DNA of 64,000 nt from Populus alba (GCF_005239225.2 NC_133291.1:1426001-1490000), one strand, 5' to 3'; shown: positions 1 to 10,814, counted from the stretch's first letter. Made by a program: numbers and translations. Notes: generated by a model from the letters alone, not told the origin.

Positions 1-1088
1 TAGGGCAATCCGTCCCCATGCAGAAGAAGGAGCTCAAATTATCTCCCCAACACAATAATACATAATTAAAAAAAAATCACGAATAAGGACAGGATCTATA
101 TTAGCCTTCCACATTCATCTAAAGCAACATGTTAGCCTAATTTGAATGCAGCAACACGAAAGAAAGGCATAAATTAAGAAATTAAGGAACCCATGGAGAA
201 AACTTAATCAAAACTCCTTTCCTGGATAACAATAGTGTACTAAATCAAGTATAAAGACCGGGGCACATGAAAGAAACTCTTTATGAGGCTAAAATCTGGT
301 TAAGAAATGAAGACCATCGATCCGAACATAAACAAAACTTGCCTCTTTGATGATGTGTTCTTGTCTGCTACTCCGCCACTCTGTTGCGTTCCTGGTGGCT
401 GTGAGGATTGAGGAAACAAAGCTCAACAGCTTGAGCTTGGAAAGAACGAAGAAAGGGCACCTGATTGCTTCTATCAGAGTTGGTGGTTGTGAGGGTCGAG
501 TTGGAGATTTTGATTTTCATTCCCGGGTGTCCGGTACGAGTAATGAGGATGAAAATAAATAATAATAATAAAAAAAATCAGACCCGTCGGTTTGGATTCG
601 ATCAAGCTGGATCGACAAAATGAATTTCTAAAAAATTTATTCGGATTAAACGAATTTCACAAAATCAAAATCTTGAACAATTCAACTACAAACTTAGCTC
701 GGATTATGGTACGTAATCTTAAAAATCGTTCTCTGTATTCCATTCTGTTGGTTCATGAAGCCAGTACCGTGGAGCTGAATTCTATATTTTGGTCAAACAA
801 ACAAGAGTTTTAATTCCATTCCACGCTCTAGTTTCTACCAAGGAAGACTTGACAAATACTTCAAGCACAGACAATGTAGTGGTCCATCGGGATTGTTGAG
901 AACAAAGAGAAAAAAAAGATGAGAATTTTTATGATTCCAACAATTTACTTTTTCAAAAATTAGAAAAACAACGTCTGGACGCGTTTCCAAACCAAACCTT
1001 AAACCCACTTAACGGGCAAAAAGACTTGCCCCGTTCAACAAGGAAGCTAAAATGTCGAGATTGGAAGGGAACTGCGCTGCAGGAGTGC
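1..1088. other. 5' flank of MMP-A1 (start of unit I)
   Basis: Upstream region of the first MMP-A gene. The same sequence recurs at 24882 and 61602, so base 1 lies at a repeated module boundary. Compared with the second-type MMP-A copies (6300-6864), it carries two extra blocks at about 263-425 and 456-785. Small open frames at 347-562 (71 codons) and 592-813 (73 codons) lie in or across these blocks. They resemble no family I know, and their identity in the other first-type copies only reflects recent duplication, so I do not call them genes. Confidence 0.6.
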
Positions 1089-1096
1089 TATATAAA
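1089..1096 (+). promoter_or_regulatory. TATA box of MMP-A1
   Basis: TATATAAA lies 79 bp before the ATG, a usual plant spacing. It is preserved in all six MMP-A copies. Confidence 0.75.
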
Positions 1097-1174
1097 CAAG
1101 CCAGATTATCAATGTCTAGCATCCATAAGTTCTCCTCTTGAACCCACAAGTGAAGGAGAGTCCTGGATTTGATC

Positions 1175-2113
1175 ATGTCTACAATGACAGCTAGAAGTTT
1201 TCCGATTTTTGTAGCCATTTTACTTCTTGTCGCGATGCAATCACGCACCATCCAATCAAAACCAAGTGGAGATCCTTTTGGGTTCATCAAACACCTGGAG
1301 GGATGCCACAAGAATGAATCTGTCAAAGGGCTTCAGGAGCTCAAAAGATATCTTGAGAAATTTGGATACCTGAACTATGGTCATCAAGGAAAGAAGGGCC
1401 ATGGCCATGCCAATGACGATGAGTTCGATGATCTTTTAGAGTCTGCAGTCAAGGCATACCAGCAGAACCATCATTTGAACGTTACAGGAAGCCTAGACAA
1501 CAGTACAGTGCACGAAATGATGCAGCCTCGATGTGGCGTGCCAGATGTTGTCAATGGCACAAAGCATTACCATACTCACAAGTCCATCCACACACTGGCT
1601 CACTACAATTTCATTCCTGGAAATCCTAGATGGACAAAAAGGCAACTGACGTACACGTTTCGTTCCAGTGTCCAAGTCCCGGCTGCACAGAACATAAGGT
1701 CCATCTGCGCAAAAGCTTTTCAAAGATGGGCACAGGTCACCGAATTCACTTTTCAGGAAGTTACCGGTAGCTCCCCTGCAGATATTGTAATCGGATTCCA
1801 TCGCGGAGACCATAACGATGGTTCCGCCTTCGACGGTCCTCAAGGGGTCTTAGCCCATGCTACTTCACCAGCTAGGAATGCAATTTTCCATTTCGATGCG
1901 GATGAAAATTGGAGTGAAAACCCAGGACCTAACCAGATGGACCTGGAATCTGTAGCCGTGCATGAAATAGGACATCTTCTCGGTCTCGACCACAATGATG
2001 ATCCAAATGCCGATGCCATCATGTCTTCCGGAATTCGTTCTGGGATTGCGAAAAGGGATTTGCGTGCGGATGATATTCAGGGCGTACGAGCTTTATACGG
2101 ATTCGCTAATTGA
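1175..2113 (+). CDS. MMP: Matrixin-type zinc metalloproteinase, MMP-A1 (312 aa)
   Basis: Secreted plant matrix metalloproteinase, intronless as plant MMPs usually are. Residues 1-28 form a signal peptide. Residues 30-117 are a peptidoglycan-binding-like propeptide, and PRCGVPD at 118-124 is the cysteine switch (Cys120) that keeps the zymogen latent. The catalytic domain has the structural Zn/Ca loop (about 209-246: DHNDGSAFDG, HFDADENW), the zinc motif HEIGHLLGLDH at 263-273 with catalytic Glu264, and the Met-turn at Met283. The chain ends LYGFAN, so the GPI or membrane tail of Arabidopsis MMPs is absent and a soluble apoplastic enzyme is expected. After the Met-turn this family has Ser-Ser where MMPs usually have Tyr-Pro. 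The ATG at 1175 is preferred: an in-frame TTG lies 6 bp upstream but is not a plausible start. AATAAA follows at 2165. Copy-specific residues are Gly77, DADENW and the loop SGIRSGIAKRD. Confidence 0.95.
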   Translation: MSTMTARSFPIFVAILLLVAMQSRTIQSKPSGDPFGFIKHLEGCHKNESVKGLQELKRYLEKFGYLNYGHQGKKGHGHANDDEFDDLLESAVKAYQQNHHLNVTGSLDNSTVHEMMQPRCGVPDVVNGTKHYHTHKSIHTLAHYNFIPGNPRWTKRQLTYTFRSSVQVPAAQNIRSICAKAFQRWAQVTEFTFQEVTGSSPADIVIGFHRGDHNDGSAFDGPQGVLAHATSPARNAIFHFDADENWSENPGPNQMDLESVAVHEIGHLLGLDHNDDPNADAIMSSGIRSGIAKRDLRADDIQGVRALYGFAN

Positions 2114-3720
2114 AGCACGTACGAAGGGAGAATGATGCTTGCAGTTTCTATTATCTAAATTAAGAATAAATTTCCATCAGTTTCCAGTTACGAATTTGTG
2201 TTTAATTAGGCCATCCTGATCGATCTTAGAGAGGTTGTTAGAGTCTTTATTTGCAAAGTATCTCCTTGCAAGCCTAAGACTGTTTTGTAAACCATTTCTT
2301 CGAGATTGTAAATAAATTATGTTCGCAAAATACAAATAAACGCTGATTATTTGGACGAGTCTCTTCAAGGTCTATTTGTGCAGCCAGCCGCATGTTGTCT
2401 GTGTCACAGAGCATTACCGCAGGCATAATAATTCCATCCATACTGGACTCTATATTTTCATCCGACGAAACCCAAGATGTCCACCAGAGAAAAGACATTT
2501 AGTGTATAGGAATTAGGATTGGTTCTAGCTAGTGGTCAAGTCCATCGCACAGACGCACACAGAGCATAACGTCTATCAGCTGCAATCTGTGGAGAAGCCT
2601 TTCAAATACAGAGACAAGTTTGCCCAATTTGTTTTGATAATGAACAATCATTATTTTTTTTCATTGAACACTTCCACGGATTTTTTCTTGGCTTGGTGCG
2701 AGCAACAAAGTACAAACGTAGCTATCTTGCTTATACTGAACAAGAAGACCACCTCAGCTTAACTATGAATTATCCCTCTTGTATTATTTGGATGTCGTTT
2801 CAAGGCACTTGAGCCATTAAAAACGGTGAGCATGAACCCTATGAACTATTTTCTTTATTTAAAGAAAAAAATCATTACAAATAATTACCTATTCTCTCGA
2901 GGTATTATTTTTAATTGCTAGGTAAACTGCATGCTTTCATCATCGTTATCTAGAATCTGAATCTAAAGAAAGGCTATAAGAAAAAAAATAATCTCATGAA
3001 CAGATAGGTATGGATATGAGTGACCTGTTTTAAGAACCAATCAAGAAAAAAATTAATCTCACGCATGAAAACTTTCTCTGATACCTGACCGATGGAGAAA
3101 ATAATAATTGAGTGATGTGGAATGGTTTTAGGCTTTCAGCCACACATTATAACGAAAAGGCTAAAAAATATCATCACATCACACTATATATTGATTCCAG
3201 TCTATTCAACTTATGAAAGAGGAACCTTCATCATCAACAAATACAATATTTGTGAAGAAATTTTAAAATTATTTTATTATATTGAAAGAAACAAAATATT
3301 TCTGTTTTGAAGTGAAATTTGTATAATTGGTCCAATAATAACGAAAACCTCTACATCACTACGTAGTTTCAATCAATTCATGAATTCAGTATATTCAACT
3401 TTTTGTTTTCCTTTATCTATTGGTAAATTTATCAGTAATTTTATTATTAATAAATTAAAAATCACCGATAATAATTTTTTTAATGAAATATTTCTGTCCG
3501 TGAATAAATGTAAATGTAATGATTCTGTTAGTGTCACGATGTTCAATAATTGAAAGAATTCAGCCCATACATGACAATATCCATGGAAAAGTTGAAAACC
3601 ATACCTTAACATCTCTGATTGAAATGTTAAAACGTCAACGACATGTTAGCTTTCTGTCAATTTATTCTTGAAAAAACATAATGGATACCCTTAGGAGATC
3701 ATATCTTCTGGTTGGGGCAC
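2114..3720. other. MMP-A1 3' flank and MMP-B1 upstream region
   Basis: Holds the MMP-A1 3' UTR with AATAAA at 2165-2170, then AT-rich sequence leading into the MMP-B1 promoter. About 3382-3545 is an AT-rich block missing from the orphan MMP-B promoter at 5133, so it is an insertion in one lineage or a deletion in the other. No gene is supported. Confidence 0.6.
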
Positions 3721-3730
3721 TATATATTTA
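3721..3730 (+). promoter_or_regulatory. TATA box of MMP-B1
   Basis: TATATATTTA lies 73 bp before the ATG. Spacing and sequence are the same in the other MMP-B copies. Confidence 0.7.
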
Positions 3731-3793
3731 TGTACGTGGAGTTTCATGTTCATACCTGAAGAAGTCCTAACCAATTGAAAGAGGCTTCCAAGT

Positions 3794-4720
3794 ATGGCAG
3801 AAAAAACCTTCAAATTTCTAGTATCCCTTTTTCTTCTCCTAGTGATTCTGATAAAATTTGTCCAGTCAGAACCAACTGGGCACCATCCATTCAAATCCAT
3901 CCTGAACCTTGTGGAAAGCCAAAAAGGTCAATCTGTTTCCAAGCTGCACCTTGTAAAACAGTATCTGAAGAAATTTGGATACTTGGATTATGATCTTTCA
4001 AGTAACAAGAACCTGAACCAGGTTGACGATGACGAGTTCGATGACCATTTGGAGTCTGCAATCAGAACCTATCAGCAAAACTTTGATTTGGAAGTCACTG
4101 GAAGGCTAGACAAACGTACAGTGAATCAAATGATGAAGCCTAGATGTGGCGTGGCTGATATCTTCAATAGCACAAAGCACCGCAATAGTTCCAAGTCTTC
4201 TGATGGGGTGGCCAATGCTGACTATTCGTTCTTCCCCGGAGCCCCCAGATGGTCCAAAAAGCATTTGAAGTACACGTTTGGCGCAACCGTCCAAGTCGCC
4301 GGTGCAGAGAGTATAAGGTCTGTTTGCAAACAATCCTTTCAAAAATGGGCACAAGTTACTGACTTCACGTTCGAAGAAGTGCCTAATTCTGCCGATGCTG
4401 ATATTAAAATCGCCTTTTACCAACTAGACCACGGAGATGATGAACCATTTGATGGCCCTGGAGGAATCTTTGCCCATGGTTTTAGACCAACTATCGGGAT
4501 GCTCCATTTTGATGCTGATGAAACTTGGAGCAGCAATCCTGGACGTCTAGAGCTAGACCTGGAATCCGTCGCCGTGCATGAAATAGGTCACTTACTCGGG
4601 CTTGGTCACAGCGGAGACCATCAAGATGCAATCATGTATCCATACTTTGATTATGGAAAGATAAAAAGGAGTCTGCAAGAGGATGACATCGAAGGTATCC
4701 GTGACCTCTATGGACTTTGA
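3794..4720 (+). CDS. MMP: Matrixin-type zinc metalloproteinase, MMP-B1 (308 aa)
   Basis: Second MMP subfamily, diverged from MMP-A but with the same architecture and also intronless. The signal peptide is about 1-25, the propeptide 27-115, and the cysteine switch PRCGVAD 116-122. The catalytic domain contains DHGDDEPFDGPGG and HFDADETW, then HEIGHLLGLGH at 262-272 with catalytic Glu263. The Met-turn is the usual Met281-Tyr-Pro, unlike the Met-Ser-Ser of MMP-A. It ends LYGL with no anchor, so it is predicted secreted and soluble. An acidic stretch (VDDDEFDD, 77-84) in the propeptide is shared in part with MMP-A. AATAAA lies at 4773-4778. It sits between the two MMP-A genes of its unit, all on the same strand. 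Confidence 0.95.
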   Translation: MAEKTFKFLVSLFLLLVILIKFVQSEPTGHHPFKSILNLVESQKGQSVSKLHLVKQYLKKFGYLDYDLSSNKNLNQVDDDEFDDHLESAIRTYQQNFDLEVTGRLDKRTVNQMMKPRCGVADIFNSTKHRNSSKSSDGVANADYSFFPGAPRWSKKHLKYTFGATVQVAGAESIRSVCKQSFQKWAQVTDFTFEEVPNSADADIKIAFYQLDHGDDEPFDGPGGIFAHGFRPTIGMLHFDADETWSSNPGRLELDLESVAVHEIGHLLGLGHSGDHQDAIMYPYFDYGKIKRSLQEDDIEGIRDLYGL

Positions 4721-5132
4721 TTAAAAGCCACATATAACTAAAAGATTATTATGGCCTGTTGTTGTATTAGCAAATAAAGGATTTGTAAGTGGATTTTAAA
4801 ATATGCGAAGAAGTCACTTCCATATAATCTTATCTCCTTGTAATCGTAGAATAATTGCAATTGAAGTTTTCCAGCCTGCATGTTTCTTTCTAGATATAAT
4901 TAGTGTTCAGGAAATTTGGAGTTTGACAAAAGCCTATTTTGCTAACCAGATTTTAATTTTTCGAGTTCTGCAATCAACCAAAAGAGCAGTGGCAATTAGA
5001 ACTAAATTCGGAAAATTTATCTGTAGGAAGCTGGGGGCATTCTCTCTTCTTCTAAAATAAGAATTCTAAGCCCCCCAAATCACCTGCTATTATGGAGCAC
5101 AGATGGTCGAAACCTAGATGAAGTTAGGACGA

Positions 5133-5460
5133 GTGGTCCAATAATATTACAAAACCTCTACATCAGTACAGAAGTTTCAATCAATTCAACCTGTCCAATA
5201 ATTTTAGCCCATGAATGACAAAACCTACGGCAAAACTGAAATTAAAACCATACCTTAACGCCTCTTATTGAAATGTAATAATAAGCACATCAACAGCATG
5301 TTAGCTTTCTGTCAATTTATGCCTGAAAAATCATACTGGATACCTTTACGAGGATATCTCCTGGTTCAGGCACTGTATATTTATGTGGAGTTTCATGTTC
5401 ATACCTGAACAAGTCCTAACCAACTGAAAGAGGCTAGCTCCCAAGTATGGCTGAAAACAA
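5133..5460 (+). pseudogene. Orphan MMP-B promoter with only the first codons left
   Basis: This stretch parallels the MMP-B1 upstream region (about 3325-3805) through the TATA region to the start codon. The match covers the GGTCCAATAAT segment, the block ending in a mutated TATA (TGTATATTTA, about 5374-5383), the 5' leader and an ATG at 5447. After about four codons (Met-Ala-Glu-Asn) homology stops and AT-rich DNA follows. It is the 5' end of a third MMP-B duplicate whose coding part is gone. Copies are at 47735 (unit III); unit II has lost it. Confidence 0.75.
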
Positions 5461-6864
5461 AGTACTCGAATATGCTCCTTATATATATATATGAATGAAC
5501 TTGCACATCACACTAAAATGTGATTTACTTCACAGCTGATACATTAAAAATTAATTTCACTAACCACATTCTTCTCTATCACATAAGCTCGAAAAAAAAT
5601 CTTTAAAAAATAAGAATAAGTTTGATAAATAATGTATTTTCACCGACTCAAATTGAATAAATTTTGAAATTTATTTTAAATAAAAAGATTTACTAGAAAA
5701 AAAAATCGATTAAATTACTTAAATAGTGGAAACCAATTCCAGCATAAAATTGGTTTCGAAAGGCAGCAAAGGTATAACAATAATTTGACTCATCGAGCCA
5801 CTAGAGATGATTATCTCCGTTGACTCATTAACGGCTGTTAATTAATACTGGAGTGTGGGCCTCTAATTCCTTTTCTGTTTTCTGCACCTACTTGGGCTGA
5901 AGTAGAGCCCATACACCTGCCTTTCTGTAAGGTTTTTTTTTTGGTGAAAACCCAGATTCAACGTCTAAAAAGATTGTTACTGGATAAAAGCCCAACTGCA
6001 ACACTGAGCAAAATGGGTTAGCCAGTAAAGAAAGGGAAAAAAAAAAATTGTTATAAAGAATTTGAAGCTGGTGTTTAGGATTGTACTCGTTGGTTGTGGT
6101 TTAAAGTTTAGTATTTTTAAAAAATATATTAAAATAATTTTTTAAATTCTTTAAAAATTATTTTTAAGATCAACACATTAAAATAATCTAAAAAAATAAT
6201 TTTTAATAAAATAATTTTATTTTGTTTTAAAAAAATATATAATTTCAAGAAAAATACATCTTTAAATCAATCCAGGATTACTGCGTCAAATTCTAGACTT
6301 GTCTGTTTTCCCACACTGTGGAAATTCTAGAACATGGCTCAAATTCTCTCCCCAACACAATAATACATAATTAAAAAATAAAGGCATAAGGAATCACGGA
6401 ACCCATGGAGAAAACTTAAATCAAAACCCCTTTCCTGGATAACAATAGTATACTAAATCAAGTATAAAGAACCGGGTACATGAAATATTGATACAAGAAA
6501 CTCAACAGCTCGAGCTTGGAAAGAACGAAGAAAGGACTCATAAATTCTATATTTTGGCCAAACAAACAAGAGTTTTAATTCCATATTCCATGCTCTAGGT
6601 TCTAGCAAGGAAGACTTGACAAATACTACAATCAGAGACAATTTAGTGGTCCATCGGAAGAATTAAAACTTATGAAAAACAAAGAGAAAAAAAAGGAGAG
6701 AATTTTTATGATTCCAACAATTTACTTTTTCAAAATTTAGAAAAACAACGTCTGGACGCGTTTCCAAACCAAACCTTAAACCCTCTTAACGGGCAAAAAG
6801 ACTTCCCCGTTCAACAAGGAAGCTAAAATGTCGAGATTGGAAGGGAACTGCCCTGCAGGAGTGC
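5461..6864. other. Intergenic, 5' flank of MMP-A2
   Basis: AT-rich sequence with a MITE-like relic at 6071-6262, then the MMP-A2 upstream region from about 6300. This flank is homologous to that of MMP-A1 but lacks its two extra blocks. No gene is seen. Confidence 0.6.
6071..6262. repeat. MITE-like AT-rich element relic
   Basis: Begins GTGTTTAGGATTGT, then a GGTTGTGGTTTAAAG motif followed by ATTAAAATAATTT and AAAAATTATTTTT runs. I recall this pattern from an abundant short element in poplar genomes. The far inverted end is not recognisable, so boundaries are approximate. Orthologous copies are at 30531 and 48702. Confidence 0.4.
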
Positions 6865-6872
6865 TATATAAA
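6865..6872 (+). promoter_or_regulatory. TATA box of MMP-A2
   Basis: TATATAAA, 79 bp before the ATG at 6951. Confidence 0.75.
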
Positions 6873-6950
6873 CAAGCCAGATTATCAATGTCTAGCATCC
6901 ATAAGTTCTCCTCTCGAACCCACAAGTGAAGGAGAGTCCTGGATTTGATC

Positions 6951-7889
6951 ATGTCTACAATGACAGCTAGAAGTTTTCCGATTTTTGTAGCCATTTTACT
7001 TCTTGTCGCGATGCAATCACGCACCATCCAATCAAAACCGAGTGGAGATCCTTTTGGGTTCATCAAACACCTGGAGGGATGCCACAAGAATGAATCTGTC
7101 AAAGGGCTTCAGGAGCTCAAAAGATATCTTGAGAAATTTGGATACCTGAACTATGGTCATCAAGGAAAGAAGGGCCATGGCCATGCCAATGACGATGAGT
7201 TCGATGATCTTTTAGAGTCTGCAGTCAAGGCATACCAGCAGAACCATCATTTGAACGTTACAGGAAGCCTAGACAACAGTACAGTGCACGAAATGATGCA
7301 GCCTCGATGTGGCGTGCCAGATGTTGTCAATGGCACAAAGCATTACCATACTCACAAGTCCATCCACACACTGGCTCACTACAATTTCATTCCTGGAAAT
7401 CCTAGATGGACAAAAAGGCAACTGACGTACACGTTTCGTTCCAGTGTCCAAGTCCCGGCTGCACAGAACATAAGGTCCATCTGCGCAAAAGCTTTTCAAA
7501 GATGGGCTCAGGTCACCGAATTCACTTTTCAGGAAGTTACCGGTAGCTCCCCTGCAGATATTGTAATCGGATTCCATCGCGGAGACCATAACGATGGTTC
7601 CGCCTTCGACGGTCCTCAAGGGGTCTTAGCCCATGCTACTTCACCAGCTAGGAATGCAATTTTCCATTTCGATGCCGAAGAAAATTGGAGTGAAAACCCA
7701 GGACCTAACCAGATGGACCTGGAATCTGTAGCCGTGCATGAAATAGGACATCTTCTCGGTCTCGACCACAATGATGATCCAAATGCCGATGCCATCATGT
7801 CTTCCAGAATTTCTTTTGGGATTACGAAAAGGGATTTGCGTGCGGATGATATTCAGGGTGTACGAGCTTTATACGGATTCGCTAATTGA
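6951..7889 (+). CDS. MMP: Matrixin-type metalloproteinase, MMP-A2 (312 aa)
   Basis: Full-length, intact second-type MMP-A. Cysteine switch, zinc motif and Met283 are unchanged from MMP-A1. It differs from A1 at Asp243 to Glu (DAEENW) and in the segment after the Met-turn, which reads SRISFGITKRD instead of SGIRSGIAKRD. That segment is expected to line the S1' specificity pocket. Gly77 matches A1 of the same unit, whereas unit II copies have Asp there. A retroelement insertion begins about 215 bp after the stop codon and may displace distal 3' sequences. Confidence 0.95.
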   Translation: MSTMTARSFPIFVAILLLVAMQSRTIQSKPSGDPFGFIKHLEGCHKNESVKGLQELKRYLEKFGYLNYGHQGKKGHGHANDDEFDDLLESAVKAYQQNHHLNVTGSLDNSTVHEMMQPRCGVPDVVNGTKHYHTHKSIHTLAHYNFIPGNPRWTKRQLTYTFRSSVQVPAAQNIRSICAKAFQRWAQVTEFTFQEVTGSSPADIVIGFHRGDHNDGSAFDGPQGVLAHATSPARNAIFHFDAEENWSENPGPNQMDLESVAVHEIGHLLGLDHNDDPNADAIMSSRISFGITKRDLRADDIQGVRALYGFAN

Positions 7890-8103
7890 AGCACGTATGA
7901 AAGGAGAATGATGCTTGCAGTTTCTATTATCTAAATTAAGAATAAATTTCCATCAGTTTCTAGTTACGAATTTGTGTTTAATTAGGCCATCCTGATCGAT
8001 CTTAGAGAGGTGGTTAGAGTCTTTATTTGCAAAGTAGGAAACCATTTCTTTGAGATTGTAAATAAATTATGTTGGCAAAATACAAATAAAAGCTGATTAT
8101 TTG

Positions 8104-10809
8104 TGTCGCACCCCAAAAAAAATAATCAAACAAAAAAAGTTTGTTTTTGCGACATTCAATTGACGACTTTCGTTTTGTTCTGTTTTACTGATTTGGTTCT
8201 TTGGAGTCGCCACCTAGTATTTTGGTCACTAGGAAACCGAACTGGTCTTTCAGAGATTCTAAGGTAAGGGACTGGTTGCGTAAAGGGAAGGTATTAGCAC
8301 CCCTAGTACGCCCTACCTAAGGTAAGCTGCTTGGTGTTTGGTTTGCTTTATAATTGCTATGATGTTGATATTTTCTAGGCTCGTCAATTGATTTTGGATA
8401 GAAATCTAAGGAGACTCCATGTGCTTTGAAAGCTCATTTTTCCCTTAGTATTTCAAGAGTTTGCGACTCATAAATCGTGGGATAATAATAAAAAAAAAAT
8501 TAAATTTTGAAATGTCCTCGATTATAATCAAGGCTTCTTTCAAGAATGTGTGCGGATTTATTACTCCCAATAATATTTTGGATATTCATCCTTTTAAGGA
8601 TTTCTTTATCCAAACATTAACGGTGAATAATAAATGAATTCCCCCAAAATAAGATTTTTATAGTTTTTGGAATATTGGCCAATACCCTTTGGAGTTTTAC
8701 AAACATGTTGTAAAATCCAGAAATGCAAGAAAATAATTTGTGTTTAAGAAATCTATGCGAAAACACATTTTCAAAACTTCCAATATTTTTTTATATAAAA
8801 AGAACATTCAAAACATGTTAGAGTATTGGCCGTATGCAACACGCAAGAAAATATTTTTTTTTTTTAAAACAATATATTTTTTTTGACGAAATCGGGTATT
8901 TTTAATACTGAATTTGTATCTCCACAGCATAAAAAATACAAACTAATATTAAGTCATTTTAAAAAGATGTAAAAAAAATCAACAATATTTTTAAGGAATT
9001 TTAGAAATTTTTTAAAGCAAAAAATAAATTTATCTTTGAAAATTTCGGGTGCCTCGACGAAAATCAGATATTTTAAATACTGAATTTATGCCTCCACAAT
9101 ATAAAAAAAAATACAAAACCCCCTTAAAAAATATATATATATGAAAGGAAAGTAACAACATTTTTTTTTAGATTTTTCAGATTTTTTTATAAATATTTTT
9201 TATATATATATAACATATACACACATATATATTATAATTTATAATAATATAATATATTATAGGGCTGGGCCGGCCCAAATGAATGGGCCAGGCTCAGCCC
9301 CCAAAAAAGAGACGGGCCGATCTCGGCCCGCAAACAAACGTGGGCCGATCTCGGCCCGCAAACTCAAGTGGGCCGATCTCTGCCCGAACAGCTCCTATGG
9401 TCTGGGCCAAGACCGGCCCAGACTTGCAAGGCTGGGCCAGCATCGGGCTGGCCCAGCGGCCCCAGGCCCAGCGGGGGGGGGGAATTAATCTTCTCCCCCC
9501 CGCCTCCTGCATGTAGAATGCATGCAGGAGGCAAATATTTGCAGAAAACAAAGAAAACAGGGGGGGAGAAGAAAACGTACCTGGCGTGGAGGAGGCGGTC
9601 GCTGGCGGTGGTGTGGCTCGTGCGCGGAGGCTCCGTTAGGCGGCGCTGCGGCTGTTCGGTTCGCTCTCTCTCTTCGGTCTCCTCTCTCTCTCCTCTCTCT
9701 CCCGGTCCTCTCTCGGGTTTTTTTCTCTTTTCTTTTTTTTTTCTCCTCTCGTTCTCCCTTTTGGTTCTCTATTTATAGAACCATGGCGCGATTTCGACGT
9801 GGACCCAGGAGCGGGTTGAGGAGCGGCTGTCGGGGAGCGGCGGGCCTCCCTCGGCTTCGGTTTTTCGGGTTTTTTTTCTTTTCTTTTCTTCGGTTTTCTT
9901 CTCTATTTATAGGGTCAGAACTGCGGGGGACCATCGTTAGTGCGGTGCAACGGCTGGTCGGCCAATGTTTAAAGGTGGTGGGGACGAAGAGAGAGAGGCG
10001 GGAAGATTTGAAAAAAAGAAAATGGTTTTCTTCTTCTGCTGCTCTTCTTCGGGGGGAAGGAGGAAGATGAACAGTGTCGTTCAAAACGACACCGTTCTGG
10101 TCTTCCTCTTTTTTTTTTTTTTTTTTTCATATATGAAACGGCGTCGTTTTGGATAAAACGCGCCGTTTCATTTAAATGGGCAAACTTCAAATCAGTCCTC
10201 CGAATTCGGTCCCCACCCCTCTTGTTGGCCGCCTTTTTCACTTTAGTCCTTGGCCTCTGATTTATGCAATTGAGCCCTCAATTGATTAATAAACTTTCAA
10301 TTTCTTCAATTAGGCCCCTGAACCGAATAATTGCAGCCCCTCCATTTACGCGCCTCTTCCAATTTGGTCCCTGGTTTCGGATTTTCTTAATTAAGTCCCT
10401 AATTGGCCATTAAACTTCAATATTTATGCATTTAAGCCCCTGATTTGACCTAATAAATTCCTAAAAAATATATTTTGGCCCCAGAACTTAAATTTCTTCT
10501 AATTAAAGCCCAAATTGACTTAAAAATCAATTTTTCTTGCCATCAAATCTTCTATAAATTCAATCAAAAATCCAATTAAGTCCATAAACATTCAAATTTG
10601 GGCTTTTCTCCTCAAAATTCAAATTTTCTTATCCACCAGGGTCCTCATCCTTCAAGAATATATTGTCAAAAATTCAATCCTTGTATTTTTTAAATTCCTT
10701 GACAAATTTTCTGACTGTTTTCTGAGCGCTTCTGCCTCCTGTTATTTTTTCTAAACTCTTTTGGCCATTTATTTTATTTTTCATGGGGACCCAAAAATGG
10801 GTTACAACA
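8104..10809. mobile_element. Large LTR, probably a solo LTR of a Ty3/gypsy-type element (2706 bp)
   Basis: Starts TGTCGCACCCC, ends GTTACAACA (TG...CA), and is flanked by ATTTG at 8099-8103 and 10810-10814. The paralogous empty sites at about 32618 and 50814 carry a single ATTTG, which fixes both ends to the base. No gag or pol is present, so solo LTR fits best. Inside are a conserved GAGTCGCCACCTAG block at 8216, three roughly 29-bp GGGCCGATCTCGGCCCG repeats at about 9314-9390, two CTATTTATAG TATA-like boxes near 9769 and 9902, and degenerate 'rest-of-codon-poor' repeats (GGTCCCTGA/AATTAAG type) at about 10190-10640. Length and the opening block resemble Tat/Ogre-type LTRs from memory; the family is not proven. 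Confidence 0.8.
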
Positions 10810-10814
10810 ATTTG

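Noticed and set aside
347..813. Two small open frames upstream of first-type MMP-A, identical in three copies
   Set aside because: The identity reflects recent duplication. There is no homology, no promoter and no codon-level constraint that can be tested here. The 592-813 frame does not start with ATG.
1169..1174. Start of MMP-A at TTG
   Set aside because: Plant translation starts at ATG; the ATG at 1175 gives a full signal peptide and is present in all copies.
1493..1843. 116-codon reverse frame over MMP-A, repeated in the other copies
   Set aside because: Shadow of the conserved MMP coding strand; no independent start context or family.
9279..10241. Several 60- to 180-codon frames inside the LTR
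   Set aside because: GC-rich and low-complexity sequence within a non-coding LTR; no gag, pol or host domain.
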